The notes: generated by a model from the letters alone, not told the origin. Positions 15,931-25,266 are shown, numbered from the stretch's first letter. The stretch: DNA of 64,000 bases from Mycolicibacterium sphagni (GCF_013337765.1 NZ_VBSB01000035.1:494640-558639), one strand, 5' to 3'. Numbers and translations: made by a program.

Positions 15931-17445
15931 CTAACCGTTGGCGGCGATGTCCTCCAGGACCGCGAACATCGTCCGCGTCGGCACCCCGGTGGCGCCCTTG
16001 CCGGTGTAACCCCACGGGCCCGAGGTGTTGTACGCAGGCCCGGCGATGTCGACATGCACCCACTGCACGCCGTCGGCGACGAATTCGCGCAGGTAGACTC
16101 CGGCGACCAGCATGCCGGCGAACCGCTGCGCGCTGACATTGGCCAGGTCGGCCACCGAGGATTTCAGATCATCTTTTAATTCGTCGGGCAGCGGCATCGC
16201 CCAGCCGTTCTCGCCCTCCTCTTGGGAGATCCGGGCCACCCGGTCGCGGAACTCGTCGCTGCCCATGACGCCGGGGATGCGGGCGCCCAGCGCGACGGTC
16301 TGCGCGCCGGTCAGCGTCGAGGTCTCGATCAGGTAGTCCGGGTCGTCTTCGCAGGCCCGCACGATGGCGTCGGCCAGGATCAGCCGGCCCTCGGCGTCGG
16401 TATTGAGCACCTCGACGGTGATCCCGCCGTACTGGGTCAGCACATCACCGGGGCGCTGCGCGGTTGACGACGGCATGTTCTCGGCCATCGGCACGGTGGC
16501 GATCACGTCGATCGGCAGGCCCTGTTTGGCGGCCAACACGACCGTGGCGATCACCGCCGCGGCACCGCCCATGTCCGAGGTCATGTGGTGCATCGAGGCG
16601 GCCGGCTTGATCGAGATGCCGCCGGTGTCGAACGTGATGCCCTTGCCGACCAGGGCGACGGTTTTCGCCTTCTTGCCCTTGCCCCCGCGATACGCCAGCC
16701 GGACCAGCCGCGGCGGGCGCGACGAGCCCTTGCCCACCCCGACGATGCCGCCGTAGCCGGCCTTGGCCAGTGCCTTGTCGTCGAGGACTTCGACCTCCAG
16801 GCCGGCCGCCTCGCCCAAAGCCTTGGCGCGCTTGGCGAATTCGCCGGGGTACAGATGGCTGGGCGGGGTGTTGACGAAATCGCGGGCAGTGGCCACCGCG
16901 GTCGCGATGGCGGTGGCCCTTGCCGCGTCCTTCTTGGCGCCGGCCGCGGTGCTCAGCGCGACGATCTTGCGCAGCGCCGCTTCCTTCGGCGCGGTCTTGG
17001 CGCTGCGGAACTCGGTGAACCGGTAACTGCCCAGGATCAGCCCCTCGACCGCGGCCTCCAGGTGCAGTTCGCTCAGCGTGGTGATCACGGTCTCCACCCC
17101 GGACAGCGACCGGGCCGCCACCCCGGCGGCGCGGCGGATCACGTCGGCCGGCCACTCGTCGCGGTCGGCGCCGAGCCCGACGGTCAGGACGCTGCCGACC
17201 GCGAGCGACGGCACGTGCAGGCGGGTGACCTGCTCGGGGCCGCCCTTGGCGCCCAGCGCACGCAGGCTCACCTGGATCTCGCCGATCGTCTCGGCGTCGA
17301 GGAACGGGCCGCCGACGACCGTGGCGGTGCCGTCGCCGTCGGGTCCGGTCACGACCGGGACGATCAACACCGCCCCCAGTGCTCGCTTGGGCAGCGAGGT
17401 CGCGACGGTGACGGTGGGGGCGGGATAGCCGACTTCAGTGCTCAC
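15931..17445 (-). CDS. pepB: Leucyl aminopeptidase PepB/PepA (M17)
   Basis: A 504-aa M17 metallo-aminopeptidase that releases N-terminal residues from peptides in the cytoplasm. The C-terminal catalytic domain has VGKGITFDTGG, with the first metal ligands, MTSDMGGAAAV, and the family signature NTDAEGRLILADA (~347-359). Start GTG 17445. The M. tuberculosis neighbours are ephD and gcvT; here the accessory segment lies downstream. The start overlaps the longest gcvT frame, but not the gcvT start I chose. Confidence 0.96.
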   Translation of the reverse strand: MSTEVGYPAPTVTVATSLPKRALGAVLIVPVVTGPDGDGTATVVGGPFLDAETIGEIQVSLRALGAKGGPEQVTRLHVPSLAVGSVLTVGLGADRDEWPADVIRRAAGVAARSLSGVETVITTLSELHLEAAVEGLILGSYRFTEFRSAKTAPKEAALRKIVALSTAAGAKKDAARATAIATAVATARDFVNTPPSHLYPGEFAKRAKALGEAAGLEVEVLDDKALAKAGYGGIVGVGKGSSRPPRLVRLAYRGGKGKKAKTVALVGKGITFDTGGISIKPAASMHHMTSDMGGAAAVIATVVLAAKQGLPIDVIATVPMAENMPSSTAQRPGDVLTQYGGITVEVLNTDAEGRLILADAIVRACEDDPDYLIETSTLTGAQTVALGARIPGVMGSDEFRDRVARISQEEGENGWAMPLPDELKDDLKSSVADLANVSAQRFAGMLVAGVYLREFVADGVQWVHVDIAGPAYNTSGPWGYTGKGATGVPTRTMFAVLEDIAANG

Positions 17446-17479
17446 GAGGATTCACACTAATCGCGGGGGATTAGTGTTG

Positions 17480-18589
17480 TTGGCCGTGACCGACACATCC
17501 GATCTGTTGCACGGGCCGCTCGACAGTCAGCACCGCGAGCTGGGCGCCACCTTCGCCTCATTCGGCGGCTGGCTGATGCCGGTCTCCTACGCCGGGACGG
17601 TCGGCGAGCACACCGCCACCCGCGAGGCCGTCGGCCTGTTCGACGTCAGCCACTTGGGCAAGGCGCTGGTGCTCGGGCCGGGTGCCGCGGAGTTCGTGAA
17701 CTCCGCGTTCACCAATGACCTGCGCCGGGTCGGTCCCGGCAAGGCCCAGTACACGTTGTGCTGCACGCCCGACGGCGGGGTGATCGACGACCTCATCGCC
17801 TACTACGTGAGCGATGACGAGATCTTCTTGGTGCCCAACGCCGCGAACACCGCTGCCGTGGTCGACGCACTGCAAGCTGCTGCGCCACAGGGAATTTCGA
17901 TCACCAACGAGCACCGCTCGTATGCGGTGCTCGCCGTCCAGGGGCCCCGCTCCGGTGATGTGCTGGCCGCGCTGGGCCTGCCCACCGATATGGACTACAT
18001 GGGCTTTGGGGACGGGGAGGTCGACGGCATTACGGTGCGGGTCTGCCGCACCGGGTACACCGGCGAGCACGGGTACGAGCTCCTGCCGCCGTGGGACTCC
18101 GCGCCGGTGGTATTTGACGCGCTGGTGGCCGAGGTGCAGGGCGCCGGTGGACAACTCGCCGGGCTGGGCGCCCGTGACACCCTGCGTACCGAGATGGGCT
18201 ACCCGCTGCACGGCCACGAGCTGTCGCTGGACATTTCGCCGTTGCAGGCCCGCTGCGGCTGGGCGATCGGCTGGAAGAAGGACGCGTTCTGGGGCCGCGA
18301 CGCCCTGCTGGCCGAGAAGGAGGCCGGCCCCCGCCGTCTGCTGCGCGGCCTGCGCGCGACCGGCAAGGGCGTGCTGCGCCCGGATCTGACCGTGCTGAAC
18401 GGTGACCAGCCGGTGGGCGTCACGACGTCCGGCACGTTCTCACCGACGCTGAAAGTCGGTATCGCCCTTGCCCTCATCGACACCGATGCCGGAATCGAGG
18501 ACGGCGCGCTGGTCAACGTCGACGTTCGCGGCCGCGCACTGGAGTGCGAGGTGGTCAAGCCGCCGTTCGTCGAGGTCAAAACTCGGTAG
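17480..18589 (+). CDS. gcvT: Aminomethyltransferase GcvT (glycine cleavage T protein)
   Basis: A 369-aa T protein. It transfers the methylene group from aminomethyl-lipoyl H protein to tetrahydrofolate. The family pattern is complete: GLFDVSHLGKALV near the start, FTNDLRRVGPGKAQY, GYTGEHGYE and LGARDTLRTEMGYPL with the folate-site Asp. TTG 17480 follows GGGGGA by 9 nt; GTG 17486 is the alternative. Divergent from pepB across about 34 nt. The other gcv genes are not nearby. Confidence 0.95.
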   Translation: MAVTDTSDLLHGPLDSQHRELGATFASFGGWLMPVSYAGTVGEHTATREAVGLFDVSHLGKALVLGPGAAEFVNSAFTNDLRRVGPGKAQYTLCCTPDGGVIDDLIAYYVSDDEIFLVPNAANTAAVVDALQAAAPQGISITNEHRSYAVLAVQGPRSGDVLAALGLPTDMDYMGFGDGEVDGITVRVCRTGYTGEHGYELLPPWDSAPVVFDALVAEVQGAGGQLAGLGARDTLRTEMGYPLHGHELSLDISPLQARCGWAIGWKKDAFWGRDALLAEKEAGPRRLLRGLRATGKGVLRPDLTVLNGDQPVGVTTSGTFSPTLKVGIALALIDTDAGIEDGALVNVDVRGRALECEVVKPPFVEVKTR

Positions 18590-18649
18590 CGGCGGGCAGG
18601 CGCGAAGCGACCCGGGGAATTGAGTAGCGACCCGGTCTACAATTTGCGT

Positions 18650-19756
18650 ATGACAGACGGCCCCCTCGAGTTCACGGTTGAGCGCAACGCGAATCCGGCG
18701 AGCGACGAGGTACGGGCGCAGATTCTGGCCGATCCCGGCTTCGGCCGGTTCCACACCGACCACATGGTGTCGGTGCTCTACACCGACGAACTGGGTTGGC
18801 ACGACGCCCGCGTCGTCCCGTACGGCCCGATCGAGCTGGATCCGTCGGCCATCGTCCTGCACTACGCGCAGGAGATTTTCGAGGGCCTCAAGGCCTACCG
18901 CTGGGCGGACGGGGCGATCGTGTCGTTCCGCCCGGAGGCCAACGCCGGGCGGCTGCGCGCGTCGGCCCGCCGGCTGGCCATCCCGGAGCTGCCGGAGGAA
19001 CTGTTCGTCGAATCGTTGCGCCAGCTGATCGCGGTCGACGGCCAGTGGGTGCCGCCCGCCGGCGGCGAGGCGTCGCTGTACCTGCGGCCGTTCGTGATCG
19101 CCACCGAGCCCGGCCTGGGGGTACGGCCGGCCACGGAGTACCGCTACCTGGTCATCGCCTCACCGGCCGGCGCCTACTTCAAGGGCGGGATCAAACCTGT
19201 CAGTGTGTGGCTGTCCACCGAATACGTGCGGGCCAGCCCGGGCGGCACCGGCGCGGCGAAGTTCGGCGGTAACTACGCGGCCTCGCTGCTGGCGCAGGCC
19301 GAGGCGGCCGACCACGGCTGCGATCAGGTGGTGTGGCTCGACGCGATCGAACGCCGCTACATCGAGGAGATGGGCGGGATGAACCTGTTCTTCGTCTTCG
19401 GCAGCGGTGGCTCGGCCCGGCTGGTCACCCCGGAACTGTCCGGCTCGTTGCTGCCCGGCATCACCCGCGATTCGCTGCTGCAACTGGCCAGCGATGCCGG
19501 CTTCGCCGTCGAGGAACGCAAGATCGACGTCGAGGAATGGCGCAAGGGTGCGGCCGCCGGCGAGATCACCGAGGTGTTCGCCTGCGGCACCGCCGCCGTC
19601 ATCACCCCGGTCTCGCACGTCAAGTACGGTGACGGTGAGTTCACCATCGCCGACGGGCAGCCCGGTGAGGTGACGATGGCGTTGCGCGACACACTCACCG
19701 GCATCCAGCGCGGCACTTTCGCCGATACGCACGGCTGGATGGCCCGGCTCAGCTAG
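18650..19756 (+). CDS. ilvE: Branched-chain amino acid aminotransferase IlvE
   Basis: A 368-aa class IV PLP aminotransferase for the last step of Leu/Ile/Val synthesis, and of methionine salvage in mycobacteria. ATG 18650 gives the same length as the M. tuberculosis enzyme. Seen: ALHYAQE-type region VLHYAQEIFEGLKAY, the PLP lysine region GTGAAKFGGNYAASL, and EEMGGMN followed later by CGTAAVITPV. It lies 60 nt after gcvT, so it may share its transcript. It converges on the diguanylate cyclase gene with an 8-nt overlap. Confidence 0.96.
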   Translation: MTDGPLEFTVERNANPASDEVRAQILADPGFGRFHTDHMVSVLYTDELGWHDARVVPYGPIELDPSAIVLHYAQEIFEGLKAYRWADGAIVSFRPEANAGRLRASARRLAIPELPEELFVESLRQLIAVDGQWVPPAGGEASLYLRPFVIATEPGLGVRPATEYRYLVIASPAGAYFKGGIKPVSVWLSTEYVRASPGGTGAAKFGGNYAASLLAQAEAADHGCDQVVWLDAIERRYIEEMGGMNLFFVFGSGGSARLVTPELSGSLLPGITRDSLLQLASDAGFAVEERKIDVEEWRKGAAAGEITEVFACGTAAVITPVSHVKYGDGEFTIADGQPGEVTMALRDTLTGIQRGTFADTHGWMARLS

Positions 19757-21032
19757 CCAGGCCCGCCCGCACCGTGTTCCGCCCCGACCCCTTGGCCTCG
19801 TAGAGCGCCTCGTCGGCGCGCGCCACCCACGATGTCAGGTCGTCGTGGCCGGCGGCCTCGGCCACCCCGATGCTCACCGTCACGACACCGGCGTCGATGA
19901 ACGGGGTGTCGGCGATGGTGGCGCGAATGTTCTCGGCGATCTGCACACCAGCTGGTAACGCGCAGTCGCGCAACAGGATAACGAATTCCTCACCGCCCCA
20001 CCGGGCCACCATGTCGGTGTCGCGACAGACGGCCACCAGGCGCCTGCCGATCTCGACGAGGACCCGGTCGCCGGACTGATGGCCCCGAGTGTCGTTGATG
20101 GCCTTGAAATTATCGACATCGAGCATCAACAGCGACAGCAACTGACCGTCGGCGTGGGCGGCGCTCAGGTCGGCGGCCAGCAAGTCCTCGCCGTGGCGCC
20201 GGTTCCACACGCCCGTCACCGGGTCGGTGACGGCCAACCGCCTCAGCTCGGCCTCGAACACCTTCCGCTCGGTGATGTCCCGGGTGACGCCGAGGATCTC
20301 GATGACGTGCCCGTTCTCGTCGAGATGGGGGATGACCTGCATCTCGGCGGCCACCTTCGAGCCGTTCTTGTGAAAGAACTCGTGCTCCAAGCGAAACGGC
20401 GGCAACTCGGTGCCGTTCTTGGCGGCGGCGAGCGCTCTGCGGAAGTACGTCCGAATGCTGTCGGCCGAGTCCGGGGGATAGAACTGTTCGAGTGACTGGG
20501 TCATCGTCTCCTCGACAGTCACTCCGCGCAGCCGCTCGATGGCGGGGCTGACGTAGATCAGACTGCAGTCGACCGCGGTCGTCCACACCACATCCCAGGC
20601 GTTCTCGACCAGCAGGCGGTAGCGCTGCTCGGATTGGTGGAGTTCGGCCTCCACCTGATGCAATTGGGTGACGTCGCGGGTGGCGCCTTCCAAGACCACC
20701 GACCCGTCTTCGCGCTGCCGAGAGCGGATGAACGTCCGGCCGTACACCGGGTTTCCGTTGCGGTGCTGCCAGATCAATTCGACGGTCGCCTCGGTGCCCG
20801 GCGGCAGCTCCAGCGCCGCCGCGAGCCGGGCAGCGTGGCGCGCGTCGACAACGCCCAACACCGCCCCGGCGTCGGCCATCGCCTCGGCGGGCGTCCACCC
20901 GATCAACTTCTCTACGGCGTCGTTGACGTATTCGAACGCGACGTCCGGCCTCACCCGCAAGATGTAGAACAACGTCTCGTTGCTGTTGGCCAACTCTTCG
21001 AACCAGTGTGAATCGGGCGTCCCCTTCGACAT
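19749..21032 (-). CDS. PAS-PAS-GGDEF diguanylate cyclase
   Basis: A 427-aa cytoplasmic sensor enzyme predicted to make cyclic di-GMP. Two PAS/PAC modules (~12-125 and ~135-258; second ends EILGVTRDITERK) precede a GGDEF domain (~265-425). The active-site motif is WGGEEF (~345). The RDTD inhibitory site lies exactly five residues before it, so product feedback is expected. There is no EAL domain and no membrane segment. ATG 21032 fits the AGGGG ribosome site better than GTG 21038. M. tuberculosis has Rv2209 at this position, so this is a species-specific insertion. Confidence 0.92.
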   Translation of the reverse strand: MSKGTPDSHWFEELANSNETLFYILRVRPDVAFEYVNDAVEKLIGWTPAEAMADAGAVLGVVDARHAARLAAALELPPGTEATVELIWQHRNGNPVYGRTFIRSRQREDGSVVLEGATRDVTQLHQVEAELHQSEQRYRLLVENAWDVVWTTAVDCSLIYVSPAIERLRGVTVEETMTQSLEQFYPPDSADSIRTYFRRALAAAKNGTELPPFRLEHEFFHKNGSKVAAEMQVIPHLDENGHVIEILGVTRDITERKVFEAELRRLAVTDPVTGVWNRRHGEDLLAADLSAAHADGQLLSLLMLDVDNFKAINDTRGHQSGDRVLVEIGRRLVAVCRDTDMVARWGGEEFVILLRDCALPAGVQIAENIRATIADTPFIDAGVVTVSIGVAEAAGHDDLTSWVARADEALYEAKGSGRNTVRAGLAS

Positions 21033-21103
21033 GCCCACCCCTGCTCTTGCCCGAATCTAATTCGCCGCGCGGCTTCGCGCCGCGATACGAGCGGATCCAC
21101 GCC

Positions 21104-21850
21104 TCAGGTACGGGCTACCAAACCGATAATCACCGATGTCGTCGTCAGCTCGATCACCGCCCCCAACACATCACCGGTGATCCCGCCGAAGCGGCGCACA
21201 CAGTGGTTGGTAAGAATCACGGCCACTACCAGCGCGATCAGTACCACGACCGGCCCTTGCCACAGTCGCGGCGTCGCCACCGTGGCGAGCGCGGCGGCGA
21301 GCCCGACCCAGACCAGCACGACCACCACTGGCTGACTGCTGGCAACCTGCTCGCCCAGCACGCTGCCGCTCGCGGCGGGCACCCCGCGCCGGCATGCCAG
21401 CACCGCGGCCACCCGGCCGGTGGCCAGCGCGGTCACCAGGGCGAGCGCGCCGGTCCACCCTGACGGCGCGGTGGCAAAGGCTAGTGCTTGGGCGGCCACG
21501 ACGACGACGACGGCCGCGACACCGAACGGGCCGGCCGTGCCGTCCCGCATCACCTGCAGCGCGCGCTCCGGTGGCCCGTAACAGCCCAGACCGTCAACCG
21601 TGTCGGACAACCCGTCGATGTGCAGACCGCGGGTGGCGAGCAGCAGCGTGGCCACGGCCAGCACCCCGGCCAGTGGGTTGTGCGCGCCGAAGGCCCACTC
21701 GCCGGCCCACAGCACCGCGGCCGCCAGCGCGCCGAGTGCCGCGCCGACGATCGGCAGTGCCGTCATCGTCGAGCGACCGACCACCGCACCCCGCAGCGGG
21801 ACGGGCAACACCGTCCCGAATGCGAAAGCGGTTGCCAGCGAACGAAACAC
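21104..21850 (-). CDS. cobS: Adenosylcobinamide-GDP ribazoletransferase CobS
   Basis: A 248-aa polytopic membrane enzyme that joins adenosylcobinamide-GDP to alpha-ribazole, completing cobalamin. The family motif HIDGLSDTVDGLG (~78-90) with its metal-binding Asp residues is present, followed by five or six hydrophobic segments. GTG 21850 follows the cobT stop by 2 nt. The last gene of the cobU-cobT-cobS operon, as in M. tuberculosis. Confidence 0.95.
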   Translation of the reverse strand: MFRSLATAFAFGTVLPVPLRGAVVGRSTMTALPIVGAALGALAAAVLWAGEWAFGAHNPLAGVLAVATLLLATRGLHIDGLSDTVDGLGCYGPPERALQVMRDGTAGPFGVAAVVVVVAAQALAFATAPSGWTGALALVTALATGRVAAVLACRRGVPAASGSVLGEQVASSQPVVVVLVWVGLAAALATVATPRLWQGPVVVLIALVVAVILTNHCVRRFGGITGDVLGAVIELTTTSVIIGLVART

Positions 21851-21852
21851 AG

Positions 21853-22902
21853 TCAGTCCGAAGCGCGTTCGGAGACGCCCGCGCCCTCGAAGGTGGCCAT
21901 CGACGCCAGCGTCGCGACGGCCGCCCGCAGCACCGGCAGTGCCACCGCGGCGCCGGTGCCCTCACCCAGGCGCAGGCCCAGATCCACGATCGGCACCAAC
22001 TCCAGGTGTGCCAGGGCCAGCGTGTGCGCCGGCTCGGTCGACCGGTGCCCGGCCTGCCACCACGCCCGCGCCCCGGGGGCCATGCGGTCGGCGACCAGCG
22101 CGGCCGCCGTCACCACCACGCCATCGAGCAGCAGGGGAGTGCGCCGCACCGCGGCCTGCGCGCAGAAGCCCGCCATCGCGGCCAGGTCCGCGCCGCCGCA
22201 GGTGCGCAACAGCCCGACCGGATCCGGGCGAAACTGCCTGGCCCGGAACATCGCATCGCGTACCGCCGCCGTCTTGCGCGACCATGCCGCGTCGTCGATA
22301 CCCGTACCACGGCCCACCACCGCCACCGGCTCGGTGTCGGTCAGCGTCGCGATCAGCGCCGTCGCCGCCGTGGTGTTCCCGATGCCCATGTCGCCGGCGA
22401 TCAGCAGATCGGCTCCGGCGTCGACCTCGTCGTCGGCGAGCTGGCGGCCCCCTTCCAGCGCGGCGAGAACCTCCTCGGTGCTCATGGCGTCCTCGAGTGC
22501 GATGTTGCCGCTGCATCGGCGGACCTTGTGCGCACCGATCGCCTCGGTCAGCGGCTGCTCGCAGTCCACCGCGATGTCGACGACGCGTACCGACGCGCCC
22601 GCGATACCGGCCAGCACGTTGATCGCCGCGCCGCCGGCGTCGATGTTGGCCACCATCTGCGCGGTGACCTCCGGCGGATAGGCGGACACACCGGTGCGGG
22701 CCACCCCGTGGTCGCCGGCGAATACCACCACCCTGGCGTGCTCGAATTGCTTTGGCGGACAAAGTCCTTGGCAGGCAGACACCCACACCGAGAGGTCCTC
22801 GAGTCGGCCGAGGGCACCGGCCGGTTTGGTGAGAATGTCTTGGCGGCGCTTGGCAGCGGCGGCGGCATGTGGGTCTGGCGGTGTGACCGCGGGGAAATCC
22901 AT
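21853..22902 (-). CDS. cobT: Nicotinate-nucleotide--dimethylbenzimidazole phosphoribosyltransferase CobT
   Basis: A 349-aa enzyme that makes alpha-ribazole phosphate for the lower ligand of B12. Typical elements are KPAGALGRLEDL at the start, VVFAGDHGVA, the GMGIGNTT-type loop DMGIGNTTAA, and the catalytic glutamate in LRLGEGTGAA near the C-terminus. ATG 22902 overlaps the cobU stop by one base (TGATG), which implies coupled translation. Confidence 0.95.
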   Translation of the reverse strand: MDFPAVTPPDPHAAAAAKRRQDILTKPAGALGRLEDLSVWVSACQGLCPPKQFEHARVVVFAGDHGVARTGVSAYPPEVTAQMVANIDAGGAAINVLAGIAGASVRVVDIAVDCEQPLTEAIGAHKVRRCSGNIALEDAMSTEEVLAALEGGRQLADDEVDAGADLLIAGDMGIGNTTAATALIATLTDTEPVAVVGRGTGIDDAAWSRKTAAVRDAMFRARQFRPDPVGLLRTCGGADLAAMAGFCAQAAVRRTPLLLDGVVVTAAALVADRMAPGARAWWQAGHRSTEPAHTLALAHLELVPIVDLGLRLGEGTGAAVALPVLRAAVATLASMATFEGAGVSERASD

Positions 22903-23429
22903 CAGTTCAACGCCTTCGTCGGTTTGACCCAGACCGGCAGTCCCGCAACCACCAGGACCACCTGCTCACAGCACTGGGCGAGTCGTTGGTTGAGTGTGCC
23001 GAGCTCGTCTGTGAAGCGCCTGGCAGACGCGGTCGCCGCGACCACGGTCAGGCCCACCTCCGGGCTGACCAACGCCAGCGGGGCGGTGAACCCGTCGACG
23101 GCGTCCACCAGCTCGTCGACGTCGGCGGCCACCGAACCGTCTTCCCAGCCCCGGCGGTCCAGGGCGGCGGTCAGCCAGCCGCCGAGATCGTCGACGAGGG
23201 TCGCGGTGGGCGGGCGCACGCGCAAAAGGGCGGCCACGTCAGTCGTCTCGACCGTGCTCCACGATGCCGGTCGGCGATCGCGATGCTCGGCGACCCGGTG
23301 TGCCCAGGCCGGATCGGCGTCGGCGGCCGCGCCGGTGGCGACGTAGCACAAAGAGGGCTCGCCGGCCACCATTTCTTCAGCCCATCGTGACTTGCCCGAC
23401 CGGATTCCGCCGAGCACCAGCGTGCGCAC
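22902..23429 (-). CDS. cobU: Adenosylcobinamide kinase / guanylyltransferase CobU
   Basis: A 175-aa bifunctional enzyme with the P-loop GGIRSGKS (8-15), the conserved HR region AEHRDRRP carrying the guanylylated histidine, and SPEVGLTVV toward the C-terminus. GTG 23429 starts 14 nt after the DUF3043 stop, so the whole cob cluster probably reads from the DUF3043 promoter. No cobalamin riboswitch is visible in the short spacer. Confidence 0.93.
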   Translation of the reverse strand: MRTLVLGGIRSGKSRWAEEMVAGEPSLCYVATGAAADADPAWAHRVAEHRDRRPASWSTVETTDVAALLRVRPPTATLVDDLGGWLTAALDRRGWEDGSVAADVDELVDAVDGFTAPLALVSPEVGLTVVAATASARRFTDELGTLNQRLAQCCEQVVLVVAGLPVWVKPTKALN

Positions 23430-23443
23430 TGCGTCTGGTCGGC

Positions 23444-24097
23444 TCAGGCGACCTTGGCGCCGCGGTCGACCTGCGGTCGCGGCGCGCGCATGCGGCGGAT
23501 CTGCGAAGCCCGGCCCGCGGCGTACATCCCGAGCTTGAACGACCCTTCGGTGTTATCCGGGAACTTCGCGTCGACCGCCTTGTTGACCTTGCGGCCCAAC
23601 AGGATTCCGTCGATGCCCATGAGCAACATCAACACCAGCATCGCCGGAGAGATGAACAGCTGCACCTGCGGCACGGCAAGCATCACGAAGATCAGCCCCA
23701 GCGCGGCGGGCATGAACAGCCCGAGAATATTGCGTCGCGAGTCGACGATGTCGCGCGCGTAGCGTTTCACCGGACCCTGGTCGCGAGGCAGGAGGTACGC
23801 CTCTTCGCCGGCCATCATCCGCTCGCGTCGCTCGTTCATCGCGGTGCGGCGCTGTGTCTTCTCGGCCTGACGCTCTTCCTTGGTCAGGGTGGAGCGCATC
23901 TCCTTGCGGCGCTTGCGGGCCTCGGCCGATGTCATCGGCGCCGGGGCGACCGGCCCGCGGCGCTTGGCGGTCTCACTGCGCTTCGGGGTGGGCTTGCCCT
24001 TGGGTGCGGTGGTGCGCGCCGAGGCGGCGGGTTCGTCGACCTCGACCGGCTCGGCGTTAGCGTCGCCCTCGTCTTTCTTGCGGCCCAGCAGCTTCAC
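23444..24097 (-). CDS. DUF3043 membrane protein (Rv2206-like)
   Basis: A 217-aa protein. The first ~110 residues are highly charged and Lys/Arg-rich (KRRKEMRSTLTKEERQAEK), then two hydrophobic segments (~125-145 and ~150-170) and a basic C-terminal tail. This layout is the actinobacterial DUF3043 family; function unknown. It starts at GTG 24097, only 23 nt from the divergent glycerate kinase ATG, so at least one of the two transcripts must be nearly leaderless or start inside the other gene. Confidence 0.9.
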   Translation of the reverse strand: MKLLGRKKDEGDANAEPVEVDEPAASARTTAPKGKPTPKRSETAKRRGPVAPAPMTSAEARKRRKEMRSTLTKEERQAEKTQRRTAMNERRERMMAGEEAYLLPRDQGPVKRYARDIVDSRRNILGLFMPAALGLIFVMLAVPQVQLFISPAMLVLMLLMGIDGILLGRKVNKAVDAKFPDNTEGSFKLGMYAAGRASQIRRMRAPRPQVDRGAKVA

Positions 24098-24120
24098 GCC
24101 TGCCAGGTTACCCTGCAGGA

Positions 24121-25176
24121 ATGCGGGTGCTGATCGCGCCGGACTGTTACGGCGACAGCCTGACCGCCGTCGAAGCCGCCGAGTCCATCGCCGCCGGTTG
24201 GCGCCAAGCCCGGCCGTCCGACGAACTCACTCTCGCGCCGCAGTCCGACGGCGGTCCCGGCTTCGTCGGCGTGCTGGGCAGCCGGCTCGGCGAGGTCCGT
24301 CACACAACGGTGGCCGGTCCGCTGACCGACGTCGTCGACGCCGAATGGGTGTACGACCGCGTAACCTCGACGGCGTACATCGAGTGCGCGCAGGCCTGCG
24401 GGCTGGCGCTGCTGGGCGGCCCGCCGACCCTGGACACCGCGGTCGCCGCGCACAGCCGCGGGGTGGGCCAGCTGGTCGACACCGCGCTGGATGCCGGCGC
24501 GACCCGGATCGTCGTCGGGCTGGGTGGCAGTTCGTGTACCGACGGCGGGTACGGGCTCGTCGAGGCGCTCGGTGGACTCGCCCGGGCGAAGGAGAAGCTG
24601 ACCGGCGTCGAACTGATCGCTGCGACCGACGTCGAACACCCGCTCCTGGGCTCGATGGGCGCGGCGCGGATCTTCGGCCCTCAGAAGGGCGCCGATCCGG
24701 CGACCGTGGAGATGCTCGAGCAGCGGATGACGGCGTGGGCGGCCGAACTCGACGCGCTGGCAGGTGTCCCGGTCAGCCCGCTGCCCGGCGCGGGAGCGGC
24801 CGGGGGACTGGGTGCCGCACTGCTGGCCCTGGGCGGGCGGCGCGAGTCCGGGGCGGCCGTCATCGCCGAATTCACCGGGCTGGCCGGCGATATCGCGGCG
24901 GCCGACGTGATCGTCACCGGCGAGGGCCGGTTCGACGACCAGTCACTGCACGGCAAGGTGGTCAGCGCGCTGGCCGGCGGCGCGGTGGCCCGCGGTATCC
25001 CGGTACTGGTGCTGGCCGGGCAGGTCACCCTGGCGCCGGCGGTTCTGGGTGAGGCGGGGATCACCGCGGCCCACGCGATCGCCGACTACGCCGGGTCGGT
25101 GCAGGTCGCCATCGACGACGCCGCCAACCAGCTGACCGGATTGGCCCGTAAGACCGCGGCCGACCTGGGCGGCTGA
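24121..25176 (+). CDS. Glycerate kinase (GK1 family, Rv2205c-like)
   Basis: A 351-aa glycerate kinase that phosphorylates D-glycerate. Family features are IAPDCYGDSLTA at the start, QSDGGPGF, VVGLGGSSCTDGG, and TGEGRFDDQSLHGK in the C-terminal part. Here the usual DSFKGS-type motif reads DCYGDS. ATG 24121 is chosen because it lies immediately downstream of the divergent DUF3043 start and no earlier start fits. Confidence 0.92.
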   Translation: MRVLIAPDCYGDSLTAVEAAESIAAGWRQARPSDELTLAPQSDGGPGFVGVLGSRLGEVRHTTVAGPLTDVVDAEWVYDRVTSTAYIECAQACGLALLGGPPTLDTAVAAHSRGVGQLVDTALDAGATRIVVGLGGSSCTDGGYGLVEALGGLARAKEKLTGVELIAATDVEHPLLGSMGAARIFGPQKGADPATVEMLEQRMTAWAAELDALAGVPVSPLPGAGAAGGLGAALLALGGRRESGAAVIAEFTGLAGDIAAADVIVTGEGRFDDQSLHGKVVSALAGGAVARGIPVLVLAGQVTLAPAVLGEAGITAAHAIADYAGSVQVAIDDAANQLTGLARKTAADLGG

Positions 25177-25222
25177 CTCACATCAACTCGGGAATAGCGC
25201 CCGGACAAGGTACCGTTGACGA

Positions 25223-25241
25223 GGTGGGATGAATCCCCACC
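25223..25241 (+). promoter_or_regulatory. Small hairpin in the erpA leader
   Basis: GGTGGG-ATGAATC-CCCACC forms a 6-bp stem with a 7-nt loop, 26 nt upstream of the iron-sulfur carrier gene. A TTGACG -35-like box precedes it (25216-25221). There is no immediate T-tract, so this looks more like a leader structure than a terminator. A regulatory role is a guess. Confidence 0.3.
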
Positions 25242-25266
25242 GACATCTGCTTTTAAGGGAGACGCA

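Noticed and set aside
17446..17479. Glycine riboswitch before gcvT
   Set aside because: Only about 34 nt separate the divergent pepB and gcvT starts; no room for an aptamer.
21394..23346. Long plus-strand frame opposite cobS-cobT-cobU
   Set aside because: Arg/Ala/Pro/His-rich composition and full overlap with three recognised cobalamin genes on the other strand mark it as a shadow.
23400..23450. Cobalamin riboswitch before cobU
   Set aside because: The gap to the upstream DUF3043 gene is 14 nt, too short for a riboswitch, and no B12-box is seen.
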